From: an uncultured Eubacteriales bacterium | GTDB taxonomy: Bacteria; Bacillota; Clostridia; Christensenellales; Aristaeellaceae | NCBI GenBank assembly: GCA_902764915.1 | Contig: CACWXY010000002.1 | Span: 119,809 to 183,808, forward strand | Direction: 5' to 3' | DNA: 64,000 nucleotides | Part shown: one piece after another, positions 54,028 through 61,271 of the stretch | Layout: each line of letters opens with the position of its first letter | Numbering within the stretch: the stretch's first letter is position 1 | Notes under the pieces: model-generated | Told to the model about the DNA's origin: nothing | The model's database searches: none | What the model saw: the letters and a program-made list of their open reading frames with translations, nothing else | Made by a program: the position numbers and the translations under genes

Positions 54028-55428
54028 TCAAACAGGCATGGTCTTGTCTTCCTTATTCAGCATACCCGTTTCAATCTTCATCTGCTGTGCTTCCCGGTAT
54101 TCAAAGAACTTCGGTGCTACCTTGGGGAACATGGCATAGGTAAGCACATCCTCATCCTTCTGATACCATTCGCGCATTTCATCGCGGAGCTTATCCAGTT
54201 CCGGGGGAAGCGTATCAGCAAACCGGCAGGTAATGACCTTCTCATCGCCGATGCACTTCTTGCGCACCTCTTCATTGACCTTGCCCGGAAGCTTACCATA
54301 CTCGCCACGCAGAAGGCCCTTGCTCTCGTTGGGCACCATCTTGTAGCGCTCACCATAGAGCACATTCATGACAGCCTGGGTGCCCACGATCTGTGAAGTT
54401 GGTGTGACCAGCGGCGGGAAGCCAAAGTCTTCGCGCACACGCGGCACTTCCGCCAGCACATCGTAATACTTATCCATAGCATTGGCAGCTTTCAGCTGAC
54501 CAATCAGGTTGGAAAGCATGCCGCCCGGCACCTGATACTGCAGTGTCTTGACATCCACAGCCAGCACGCGGCCCGGATCGCGGAATCCATCCTTGGTCAG
54601 ACGGTCCGCCACTTCACGGAAATAGCTGGCCAGATCTGCCAGAAGGTTCAGATCAATCCCTGTATCATATTCCGTGCCCTGGAAGGTGGCCACCAGAGAC
54701 TCTGTCGCAGGCTGGGAAGTACCGCTGGCCAGCGGAGACAGGCAGGTGTCAATCACATCGGCACCGGCTTCCACTGCCTTGAGAAGCACCATATCGCCGG
54801 TACCCGTGGTGTTATGGGTATGAATAACGATCGGCAGCTTGGTCGCCGACTTCAGACGCTTGACCAGTTTATAAGCTTCATAGGGCAGAAGCAGGTTGGC
54901 CATATCCTTGATACAGATCAGGTCAGCCCCCATCTTTTCGATCTCTTCCGCCAGTTTTACGAAGTAGTCTTCATTGTGCACGGGCGACTGTGTGTAGCTC
55001 AGTGCGATTTCAGCCGTTCCGCCGTACTTCTTGGTGGCCTTGACTGCAGTCTGCATATTGCGCAGATCGTTCAGCGCGTCAAAGCAGCGGATAATGTCAA
55101 TGCCGTTTTCCACGGCTTTCTTGACAAAGAAATCCACCACATCATCCGAGTAGGGACGATAGCCCAGAAGGTTCTGGCCGCGCAGAAGCATCTGCGTCTT
55201 GGTGTGGGGCAGTGCCTTGCGCAGTTTCCGCAGGCGCTCCCAGGGATCTTCATTCAGGAAGCGGATACAGGCATCATAGGTCGCTCCGCCCCAGCACTCC
55301 AGGGAATAATAGCCCACCTTGTCCAGCTTTTCGCAAGCCGGAAGCATTTCATCCGTGCGCATACGGGTAGCAGCCTGAGACTGATGACCGTCGCGCAGGA
55401 TGGTATCTGTAATCTGTACTTTCGCCAT
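54028..55428 (-). CDS. oadA: Oxaloacetate decarboxylase alpha / transcarboxylase 5S-type carboxyltransferase
   Basis: A 466-residue carboxyltransferase without a biotin domain. It moves CO2 between biotin and pyruvate/oxaloacetate. Evidence: ITDTILRDGHQSQAATRMRT (metal-binding Asp), SLECWGGATYDACIRFLNEDPWERLR region, the carbamylated Lys in LICIKDMANLLLPYEA, metal His pair in VIHTHNTTGTG, and the C-terminal PYC-OADA conserved domain to GMLNKEDK. It is the last gene of a five-gene biotin operon. It could be oxaloacetate decarboxylase alpha, pyruvate carboxylase subunit B, or the 5S subunit of methylmalonyl-CoA:pyruvate transcarboxylase; sequence alone does not separate these. Confidence 0.9.
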   Translation of the reverse strand: MAKVQITDTILRDGHQSQAATRMRTDEMLPACEKLDKVGYYSLECWGGATYDACIRFLNEDPWERLRKLRKALPHTKTQMLLRGQNLLGYRPYSDDVVDFFVKKAVENGIDIIRCFDALNDLRNMQTAVKATKKYGGTAEIALSYTQSPVHNEDYFVKLAEEIEKMGADLICIKDMANLLLPYEAYKLVKRLKSATKLPIVIHTHNTTGTGDMVLLKAVEAGADVIDTCLSPLASGTSQPATESLVATFQGTEYDTGIDLNLLADLASYFREVADRLTKDGFRDPGRVLAVDVKTLQYQVPGGMLSNLIGQLKAANAMDKYYDVLAEVPRVREDFGFPPLVTPTSQIVGTQAVMNVLYGERYKMVPNESKGLLRGEYGKLPGKVNEEVRKKCIGDEKVITCRFADTLPPELDKLRDEMREWYQKDEDVLTYAMFPKVAPKFFEYREAQQMKIETGMLNKEDKTMPV

Positions 55429-55465
55429 GTTAGCTTTTCCTCCAAACCATTGAATCGACAGTCAT

Positions 55466-56923
55466 TTACGCGAACAGGGACAGGAGCACACCGGCCGCAA
55501 TTGCAGAGCCGATAACACCCGCCACGTTCGGGCCCATCGCATGCATGAGCAGGAAGTTGCCGGGGTTCTCCTCCTGGCCGACTCTCTGGGACACGCGCGC
55601 AGCCATAGGCACGGCAGACACGCCGGCCGAGCCAATCAGCGGATTGATTCTGCCGCCGGACAGCTTGTTCATAAGCTTTGCCAGCAAAAGACCACTGGCA
55701 GTGCCAATACTGAATGCTACAACACCCAGCACAATAATCTTGATGGTCTGCAGGCTCAGGAAGGTACTGGCTGTCGCCGTCGCACCGACGGTAATGCCCA
55801 GGAAAATTGTGACGATATTCATCAGTTCGTTCTGGGCGGTCTTGTTCAGGCGCTCTACCACGCCGCATTCCTTCATCAGGTTACCCAGCATCAGACAGCC
55901 GACCAGCGAAGACGCGGAAGGCAGCAGAAGCGATACCAGAATGGTAACCACGATCGGGAAAATAATCTTCTGTGTCTTGGAGACAGGGCTCAGCTGCTCC
56001 ATGACGATCTGGCGCTCCTTCTTGGTGGTCAGTGCCTTCATAATCGGCGGCTGAATCACAGGCACCAGTGCCATATAACTGTATGCTGCTACAGCAATCG
56101 GGCCCAGCAGATGCGGAGCCAGCTTGGATGTCAGCCAGATGGCTGTCGGGCCGTCTGCACCGCCGATAATGCCGATGGAGCTGGCTTCCTTGGGCGTAAA
56201 GCCCAGGAGCGAAGCGCCGACAAACGTAAAGAAGATACCCATCTGCGCAGCAGCGCCCAGCAGCAGCGTTTTGGGATTGGCGATCAGCGGACCGAAGTCG
56301 GTCGTCGCACCCACGCCCATGAAGATCAGACAGGGATAGATGCCGAGCTTGACACCCAGGTACAGGTAGTCCAGAAGACCGGGATCAATCTTACGTCCGG
56401 CAGAAGCAAACAATTCTCCGGCCGCCGTAAAGACCTGTCCGTTGGTAATAAAGGCATCCTTGAGCACCATGGTGCAGGAAGCCCCATTGCCTGCCATATA
56501 GGCCATGACATCCGCCAGCGACTGAAGCTCCGCGCCGGTCACGCCGTGTGCACCGGTAATGGTGGCTACAATATGCGCGCCGTCTGCGGTCAGAACCGCG
56601 CCGGCTGAATTCACCAGATACTCAGCAGGTGCCTGGATCAGGTTTTTGGCATCAATGAGAACAGCCCCGCCAATCAGTGACCAGTTGGCGTGACCGCCCG
56701 CAAACAGCTCCTCATGGAAGACTTCGCTTCCCAGAAGATTGGTCAGAAGCATGCCGAAAGCAATCGGCAGCAGCAGAAGCGGTTCAAATTCCTTGACAAT
56801 GGCCAGATACAGCAGAACGCATGCAATCGCGACCATGATCAGCGCTTTGGGATCTGAGAGAAACATGGCAATACCGGAGGTCGAAGCCAGATCCCGAAGA
56901 GCAGTTCCAACGTTGATGGTCAT
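55466..56923 (-). CDS. oadB: Sodium-pump decarboxylase beta subunit with an internal insertion
   Basis: A 485-residue membrane subunit of the OadB/GcdB/MmdB family, which decarboxylates carboxybiotin and exports Na+. Conserved parts are [36 protein letters not shown] with [24 protein letters not shown] (Na+-site Asp), and [14 protein letters not shown] with [14 protein letters not shown] near the end. Family members are usually about 370-430 residues. Here roughly residues 66-182 are extra, between the first helices and the [10 protein letters not shown] block. The insert is Ala/Gly-rich with no clear membrane helix. The rest looks complete. Confidence 0.88.
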   Translation of the reverse strand: MTINVGTALRDLASTSGIAMFLSDPKALIMVAIACVLLYLAIVKEFEPLLLLPIAFGMLLTNLLGSEVFHEELFAGGHANWSLIGGAVLIDAKNLIQAPAEYLVNSAGAVLTADGAHIVATITGAHGVTGAELQSLADVMAYMAGNGASCTMVLKDAFITNGQVFTAAGELFASAGRKIDPGLLDYLYLGVKLGIYPCLIFMGVGATTDFGPLIANPKTLLLGAAAQMGIFFTFVGASLLGFTPKEASSIGIIGGADGPTAIWLTSKLAPHLLGPIAVAAYSYMALVPVIQPPIMKALTTKKERQIVMEQLSPVSKTQKIIFPIVVTILVSLLLPSASSLVGCLMLGNLMKECGVVERLNKTAQNELMNIVTIFLGITVGATATASTFLSLQTIKIIVLGVVAFSIGTASGLLLAKLMNKLSGGRINPLIGSAGVSAVPMAARVSQRVGQEENPGNFLLMHAMGPNVAGVIGSAIAAGVLLSLFA

Positions 56924-56957
56924 TCTATCAACTCTCTTTCTTCGGAAAGCGTTCTGC

Positions 56958-57335
56958 TTATGCCATGGTCACAAGCACAGCGCCGGTTTCTACGGTAGCG
57001 CCCTTGCTCACTTCAATCGAGGCAATCGTGCCGTCCTGCGGTGCGGGGATCTCGTTTTCCATCTTCATGGCTTCCAGCACGCACACAGCCTGGCCGTTCT
57101 TTACCTTGTCGCCGGGCTTGACCTTGATATCAAGGATTGTGCCGGGCATAGGCGCTTTCACCTGTACACTGCCGGCAGCAGCCTTCGGAGCAGCAGCCTT
57201 CGGGGCAGCCTTGGGCTTGGGAGCAGCGGGTGCGGCCACCGGTGCGGCGGGTGCAGCGGATGTACCCTGCGCATCCACTTCTTCCACAGAGACTTCATAG
57301 GTCTGGCCATTGACGGTAACCTGGAATGTACGCAT
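56958..57335 (-). CDS. Biotin carboxyl carrier protein of the decarboxylase complex
   Basis: A 125-residue carrier. A short N-terminal domain ([18 protein letters not shown]) is joined by an Ala/Pro/Lys hinge (residues about 27-55) to a biotinyl domain. The biotinylated Lys lies in [11 protein letters not shown], and [18 protein letters not shown] precedes it. Equivalent to GcdC/MmdC or transcarboxylase 1.3S. AAGGAGG lies upstream. Confidence 0.94.
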   Translation of the reverse strand: MRTFQVTVNGQTYEVSVEEVDAQGTSAAPAAPVAAPAAPKPKAAPKAAAPKAAAGSVQVKAPMPGTILDIKVKPGDKVKNGQAVCVLEAMKMENEIPAPQDGTIASIEVSKGATVETGAVLVTMA

Positions 57336-57385
57336 AGATTAGTTCCTCCTTCAAAGGCAGGCATGCGCCTGCAAAGCGTGAATAT

Positions 57386-57763
57386 TTAGAAATGACTGTA
57401 CATCTGATCCTCGCGTCCTTCCATGGAAAACACGGGTGTACGCTGGATTCGGCGCACATGGCGGACAACAAAACCGGAGGAGCTGTCCATCATGCATGCA
57501 AGGGCTGCAGTAATCACGGCAATCAGCTCATCGCTGTCTTCCTCTTCCGCCGTCTCTTCCTCTTCCGCAACGGGTGCGGGAACAGGACGGGCCGGGACAG
57601 CCGGCGCAGGCGGTGCCTTTTTCTTCTGCTTTCCCAGATCCCCGGTCAGCATGACCAGGAGCTTGATGAGAAAAATCAGAACTGTCAGGCCGAAGAAAAC
57701 GATCAGCATTCCGATAACCGTGACCAGCAGAGAATTACCAAAACTCAAAGACTCTGTCGTCAT
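57386..57763 (-). CDS. Sodium-pump decarboxylase gamma (OadG-like) subunit
   Basis: A 125-residue protein with one N-terminal membrane helix (LLVTVIGMLIVFFGLTVLIF), a Pro/Ala linker, a Glu-rich stretch, and a helix ELIAVITAALACMMDSSSG that matches the C-terminal region of OadG/MmdD-type subunits. It anchors and stabilises the complex by joining the membrane beta subunit to the carboxyltransferase. It lies 12 bases after the acyl-CoA carboxyltransferase gene. Confidence 0.85.
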   Translation of the reverse strand: MTTESLSFGNSLLVTVIGMLIVFFGLTVLIFLIKLLVMLTGDLGKQKKKAPPAPAVPARPVPAPVAEEEETAEEEDSDELIAVITAALACMMDSSSGFVVRHVRRIQRTPVFSMEGREDQMYSHF

Positions 57764-57775
57764 GGATATCCCTCC

Positions 57776-59260
57776 TTACAGCGGCATATTGCCGTGCTTC
57801 TTGGGCGGGTTATTATCACGCTTGGAGGAGAGCATCTCCAGAGAAGCAATCACATACTGGCGGGTCTGGGCCGGATCAATGACATCGTCAATGGTTCCGC
57901 GCATGGCAGCTGCGACACCATCGGCCACATGATCCGCATAGTTCTTTTCCAGTTCTGCCCTTGCCTGCATGGGAGCCTTCTCACTCTTGCGCAGTTCATC
58001 CGCATACAGCACCTGCACGGCGGCTTCCGGAGTCAGTGCAGAAATCACAGCGCCCGGCCATGCGTATGTCACATCCGCATTTGCCTTGCCGCCCATGGCA
58101 ATATAAGCCTGGCCAATGGCATTGCCTACAATAATGCTGACCTTGGGCGTAGTCGCCTCGGCATAGGCATAGAGCAGCTGCGATGTAGTAATCATGGTCC
58201 AGGACTGGTTGTGCGCGCCCGGTACCTTGACGCCGCGGCTGTTGATCATGGAGACCAGCGGAATGGAGAAGCAGTCACAGAAGCGGATGAACCGTGCCGT
58301 CTTGGCGCACCCGGCCGGTGTCAGTTCTCCGCCGTCCACGCCTGCATCGCTGGCAATCAGGCCCACTGTCTGTCCGCCCACGCGGCACAGCGCTGTCCGC
58401 AGTTCGCTGCCCCATGCAGCATTCAGTTCAATATAGGACCCGCGGTCCGCCATGGCACTGAGAAGAGAATGTCCGTCATCGGGATCGATATCACCAAAGG
58501 GACGGTTCATATCATCGCTGTCCACCAGCGGTGCGTCCTCCGTATTGCACCCGGGAAGAAGGTCCAGAAGCGCTGCGGCAAGCGCAAGGGCTTCCTGCTC
58601 ATTGGCACAGGGAATGCTGACACCGCCCTGCTTGGACATGTTCTCCACGCCGCCCAGTGCCTTGGCATCCACGGTTTCTCCGGTCAGCGCACTGACAACG
58701 GTCGGCCCGTATACCATCAGCTGTCCCACGTCTCCCGCTTCAATGGAAATGTCGGCCAGCTGGGCAATCATGGCAGCTCCGCCCACAACCGGGCCGAGAA
58801 CCAGCGCCAGAATCGGGCATACACCACTCAGCCGCGCCATGGATGCAAAGATGGAGGAGTACGCATTCATCGCAGCTGCGCCTTCATCAATGCGCACACC
58901 GGCGCTGTCACACATGGCAATAACCGGCGCTCCGGTCTTCAATGCCAAATCCAATACCTTGCAGATCTTCTTCGCCTGCAATTCGCCCATCGCTCCGCCG
59001 TGAACGGTAAAGTCCTGAGCAAACAGATACACCGGACGTTCCTGTACTGTGCCATAGCCAGTAACGACGCCGGCATAGTCACCGTCTCTGGATACCAGTG
59101 CATCCAGTTCCACAAAGCTTCCCTGGTCCAGGAATCTGACAATGCGCTCCCGCGCTGTCAGTTTTCCAGCAGCATGCTGCTTGGAAACCCGTGCTTCATC
59201 CCCCTGCACAATAGCCTGCTTACGGGACAGCACCTGTTTAAGCTCCTGCGTGTTCGCCAT
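57776..59260 (-). CDS. mmdA: Acyl-CoA (methylmalonyl-CoA-type) carboxyltransferase subunit
   Basis: About 494 residues, start at 59260 behind AAGGAG. It belongs to the MmdA/PccB/12S family that moves CO2 between acyl-CoA and biotin. Seen are GKLTARERIVRFLDQGSFVE at the N-terminus, FAQDFTVHGGAMGELQAKKI, CDSAGVRIDEG, and in the second half FCDCFSIPLVSMINSRGVKVPG and GGKANADVTYAWPGA. The substrate could be methylmalonyl-CoA, glutaconyl-CoA or malonyl-CoA. It is the first gene of the operon with gamma, carrier, beta and oadA. Confidence 0.87.
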   Translation of the reverse strand: MANTQELKQVLSRKQAIVQGDEARVSKQHAAGKLTARERIVRFLDQGSFVELDALVSRDGDYAGVVTGYGTVQERPVYLFAQDFTVHGGAMGELQAKKICKVLDLALKTGAPVIAMCDSAGVRIDEGAAAMNAYSSIFASMARLSGVCPILALVLGPVVGGAAMIAQLADISIEAGDVGQLMVYGPTVVSALTGETVDAKALGGVENMSKQGGVSIPCANEQEALALAAALLDLLPGCNTEDAPLVDSDDMNRPFGDIDPDDGHSLLSAMADRGSYIELNAAWGSELRTALCRVGGQTVGLIASDAGVDGGELTPAGCAKTARFIRFCDCFSIPLVSMINSRGVKVPGAHNQSWTMITTSQLLYAYAEATTPKVSIIVGNAIGQAYIAMGGKANADVTYAWPGAVISALTPEAAVQVLYADELRKSEKAPMQARAELEKNYADHVADGVAAAMRGTIDDVIDPAQTRQYVIASLEMLSSKRDNNPPKKHGNMPL

Positions 59261-59306
59261 GTATGATCTCCTTCCATGCTCCACACAAAGGCATTCATTA
59301 GATTCA

Positions 59307-59321
59307 GGTCAAATTTTGACC
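59307..59321. promoter_or_regulatory. Palindromic operator-like site upstream of the decarboxylase operon
   Basis: GGTCAAA-T-TTTGACC is a perfect 7-bp inverted repeat 46 bases upstream of the first gene. A weak minus-strand promoter (TTGCAG, 17 bases, TAGAAA) ends just before it, so a bound regulator would sit at or after the start of transcription. Confidence 0.45.
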
Positions 59322-59396
59322 ACGTTATGTTTTCTACACCTCTCACCTATTTCCTGCAAGCTTTGTGAAAAAAACTTCAATCGCTCTCCGGCCACA

Positions 59397-59427
59397 GAAA
59401 AAGGCCCGAAACAGCGTTGTTTCGGGC
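59397..59427 (-). terminator. mgtE terminator
   Basis: On the minus strand GCCCGAAACA / TGTTTCGGGC with a 4-base loop is followed by CTTTTTC, 7 bases after the stop. Confidence 0.88.
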
Positions 59428-59434
59428 ACTGATT

Positions 59435-60889
59435 TCAATAATGCATGACACCGATCAGCAGAATCCAGATCAGTCCATAATACGTCACCACGCCTACCAG
59501 GTCATTGAGTGTGGTGATCAGGGGGCCGGACGCGATGGCGGGGTCCACCTTGATTCTCTTGAAGAACAGCGGCACCACCGTTCCGGTAAAGCTGGATATG
59601 GTCATGGCAATCACCATGGCGGCTCCTATGCATCCACTGACCGTAAAACAGAACCCCCAGGCCCGTCCGGTCTGCATCAGATGCAGGTATATGCCGATCG
59701 CCACAAAGGTGATGAAGCCCAGAAGCAGTCCATTGCAGAAACCGGCTCTGCACTCCTTCAGTATCAGCTTCCCTTTCTGTTTTCCGGTCAGTGCCTCATC
59801 CGTAAGTACACGGATGGTGACAGCCAGGGACTGTGTCCCCACATTGCCTGCCATATCCAGGATCATGGATTGAAAAGCCACAACAAAGGCCAGTTCCTGC
59901 ATGACCGGCTCAAACACGCCGATGACAGAGGATACAAGAAGCCCCAGAAACATCAGCGTCAGAAGCCAGGGCATGCGTTTTTTGATGGAATCTCTGAGCG
60001 GTTCGTTCAGGTCTTCCTCCGCAGTCAGACCAGCCAGCTTGGCGTAGTCTTCCCCCATCTCTTCATCCACGACCTCCACCAGATCCTGTGAGGTGATAAC
60101 CCCCAACAGCTTCATATCGCTGTCCAGAACCGGGATCGAGTCCTCGCTGTAATCTTTCAGCTGTTCAATACAGTCATCCACGCTCTCGTGGTCATATACA
60201 TAAGGATAGGATGTCGTCACCAGTGTCTCCAGGTCCGTGCCGTTGCGTGCAATAATCAGATCCTGAAGATTAATCGCGCCATAGAAGACTCCCGATTTCT
60301 CATCTTCCAGCACATAGATGGTCATCAGGTTGTCATTATCCGCCGCCTGATCCACCAGGGAACGCATTGCCTGCTTGATCGTATATCCCTTGGGTATCGC
60401 TATATAGTTGGTTGTCATTTTGCTGCCAATCTCATCATCCGGATAGGAACGAATCAGGCGAATATCTTCCCTCGCCTCTTCGTCATCCATGTGCTCAATA
60501 ATGGCAGCCTGCTGTTCTTCGTCCAGGTCTTCCAGGATATCGACCGCGTCGTCGGCATCCATGTTCTGCACGATATCTGCTGCTGTATCCGGCGTCAGTT
60601 CCGTGAGATATGCGCTGGCATCATCCAGATAGGCAAAGACTTCCGAGACTTCCTCCGCGCCGAGAATATGATACAGACGCTTTCTTTCCTCAGGCGAAAG
60701 CAATTCCAGCACCGAAGCTATATCGTTGGCGTGATAGTCATCCAGGCGTTCCCGTTTTTCATCCGTGGACATATCACCACGGATAATGGAAATCAGTTCC
60801 TGCTCATAGTCCGGATATTCAAACGCTTCTTCTTCGTGCTCATGCTGTGTTTCTTCCGTGTCCAGCAGTTCCTTGTTTTCTTCGTCCAT
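59435..60889 (-). CDS. mgtE: MgtE-family magnesium transporter
   Basis: About 484 residues. The start at 60889 lies 8 bases after GGAGGG. An acidic N-terminal tail leads to the MgtE N domain (helical repeats such as LSPEERKRLYHILGAEEVSE and MDADDAVDILEDLDEEQQAA), then two CBS domains (from about residue 160 to 275, with SYPYVYDHESVDDCIEQL and IPVLDSDMKLLGVITSQDLV). Five membrane helices follow, with RMPWLLTLMFLGLLVSSVI and the pore MILDMAGNVGTQS. Acidic residues in the N and CBS domains sense cytoplasmic Mg2+ and gate the channel. A long leader precedes it. Confidence 0.94.
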   Translation of the reverse strand: MDEENKELLDTEETQHEHEEEAFEYPDYEQELISIIRGDMSTDEKRERLDDYHANDIASVLELLSPEERKRLYHILGAEEVSEVFAYLDDASAYLTELTPDTAADIVQNMDADDAVDILEDLDEEQQAAIIEHMDDEEAREDIRLIRSYPDDEIGSKMTTNYIAIPKGYTIKQAMRSLVDQAADNDNLMTIYVLEDEKSGVFYGAINLQDLIIARNGTDLETLVTTSYPYVYDHESVDDCIEQLKDYSEDSIPVLDSDMKLLGVITSQDLVEVVDEEMGEDYAKLAGLTAEEDLNEPLRDSIKKRMPWLLTLMFLGLLVSSVIGVFEPVMQELAFVVAFQSMILDMAGNVGTQSLAVTIRVLTDEALTGKQKGKLILKECRAGFCNGLLLGFITFVAIGIYLHLMQTGRAWGFCFTVSGCIGAAMVIAMTISSFTGTVVPLFFKRIKVDPAIASGPLITTLNDLVGVVTYYGLIWILLIGVMHY

Positions 60890-61084
60890 CGGTCTCACCC
60901 TCCATTTCTGTTTTTTTCATTCTGCGAAGCCTTGCGCAGAATGCCCGTGTATAAGTACACCATGTCATTATGGAAGGGAGAGGCATCATACTTATCTGAT
61001 TGTTATCCGCAGGGACAACGATCGGTATGTGCCGTCCCCGCAACTCTCATGACCATCCACGTTGCCCCACCTCACTTTCTATGT
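60890..61084 (-). ncRNA. Structured 5' leader of mgtE, possible Mg2+-responsive element
   Basis: About 195 bases of leader separate the promoter from mgtE. On the minus strand GGGGCA near its 5' end can pair with TGCCTC about 100 bases later. This would enclose two local hairpins, GCAAC...GTTGC and GGGAC...GTCCC. A further stem TTCTGCG/CGCAGAA lies just before the gene, followed by an A run. Mg2+ transporter genes in Bacillota are often controlled by the M-box riboswitch, and the length fits. I could not match the M-box conserved loops, so the class is unproven. Confidence 0.35.
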
Positions 61085-61090
61085 ATGGGC

Positions 61091-61119
61091 ATTATACTCA
61101 ATAGAAAAAAGCTCGTCAA
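61091..61119 (-). promoter_or_regulatory. mgtE promoter
   Basis: On the minus strand TTGACG, 17 bases and TATAAT, about 200 bases upstream of the gene. Confidence 0.8.
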
Positions 61120-61141
61120 ATCGCCGCAGCCCTTATAAAGG

Positions 61142-61170
61142 TTGAAAAACGGAATCTGAATAAGTATTAT
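61142..61170 (+). promoter_or_regulatory. Promoter of the lipase-like gene
   Basis: TTGAAA, 17 bases and TATTAT, 102 bases before the ATG, divergent from the mgtE promoter 22 bases away. Confidence 0.65.
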
Positions 61171-61271
61171 GATGATGACTTTCATCATTACCATCATCAG
61201 ATGCTGGCATGAACCGCAGCGAAAACGGCAGGGCCATGAACTGATGCAGCTTATGAAAGAGAGCAGACTGT

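Noticed and set aside
57392..59266. A 624-codon plus-strand open frame opposite the carboxyltransferase gene
   Set aside because: It mirrors a strongly conserved gene on the minus strand and encodes no recognisable domain; it is explained by GC-biased codons.
60890..61084. Direct assignment of the mgtE leader to the M-box class
   Set aside because: Length and context fit, but the conserved M-box loop sequences could not be found by eye, so only a structured leader is reported.
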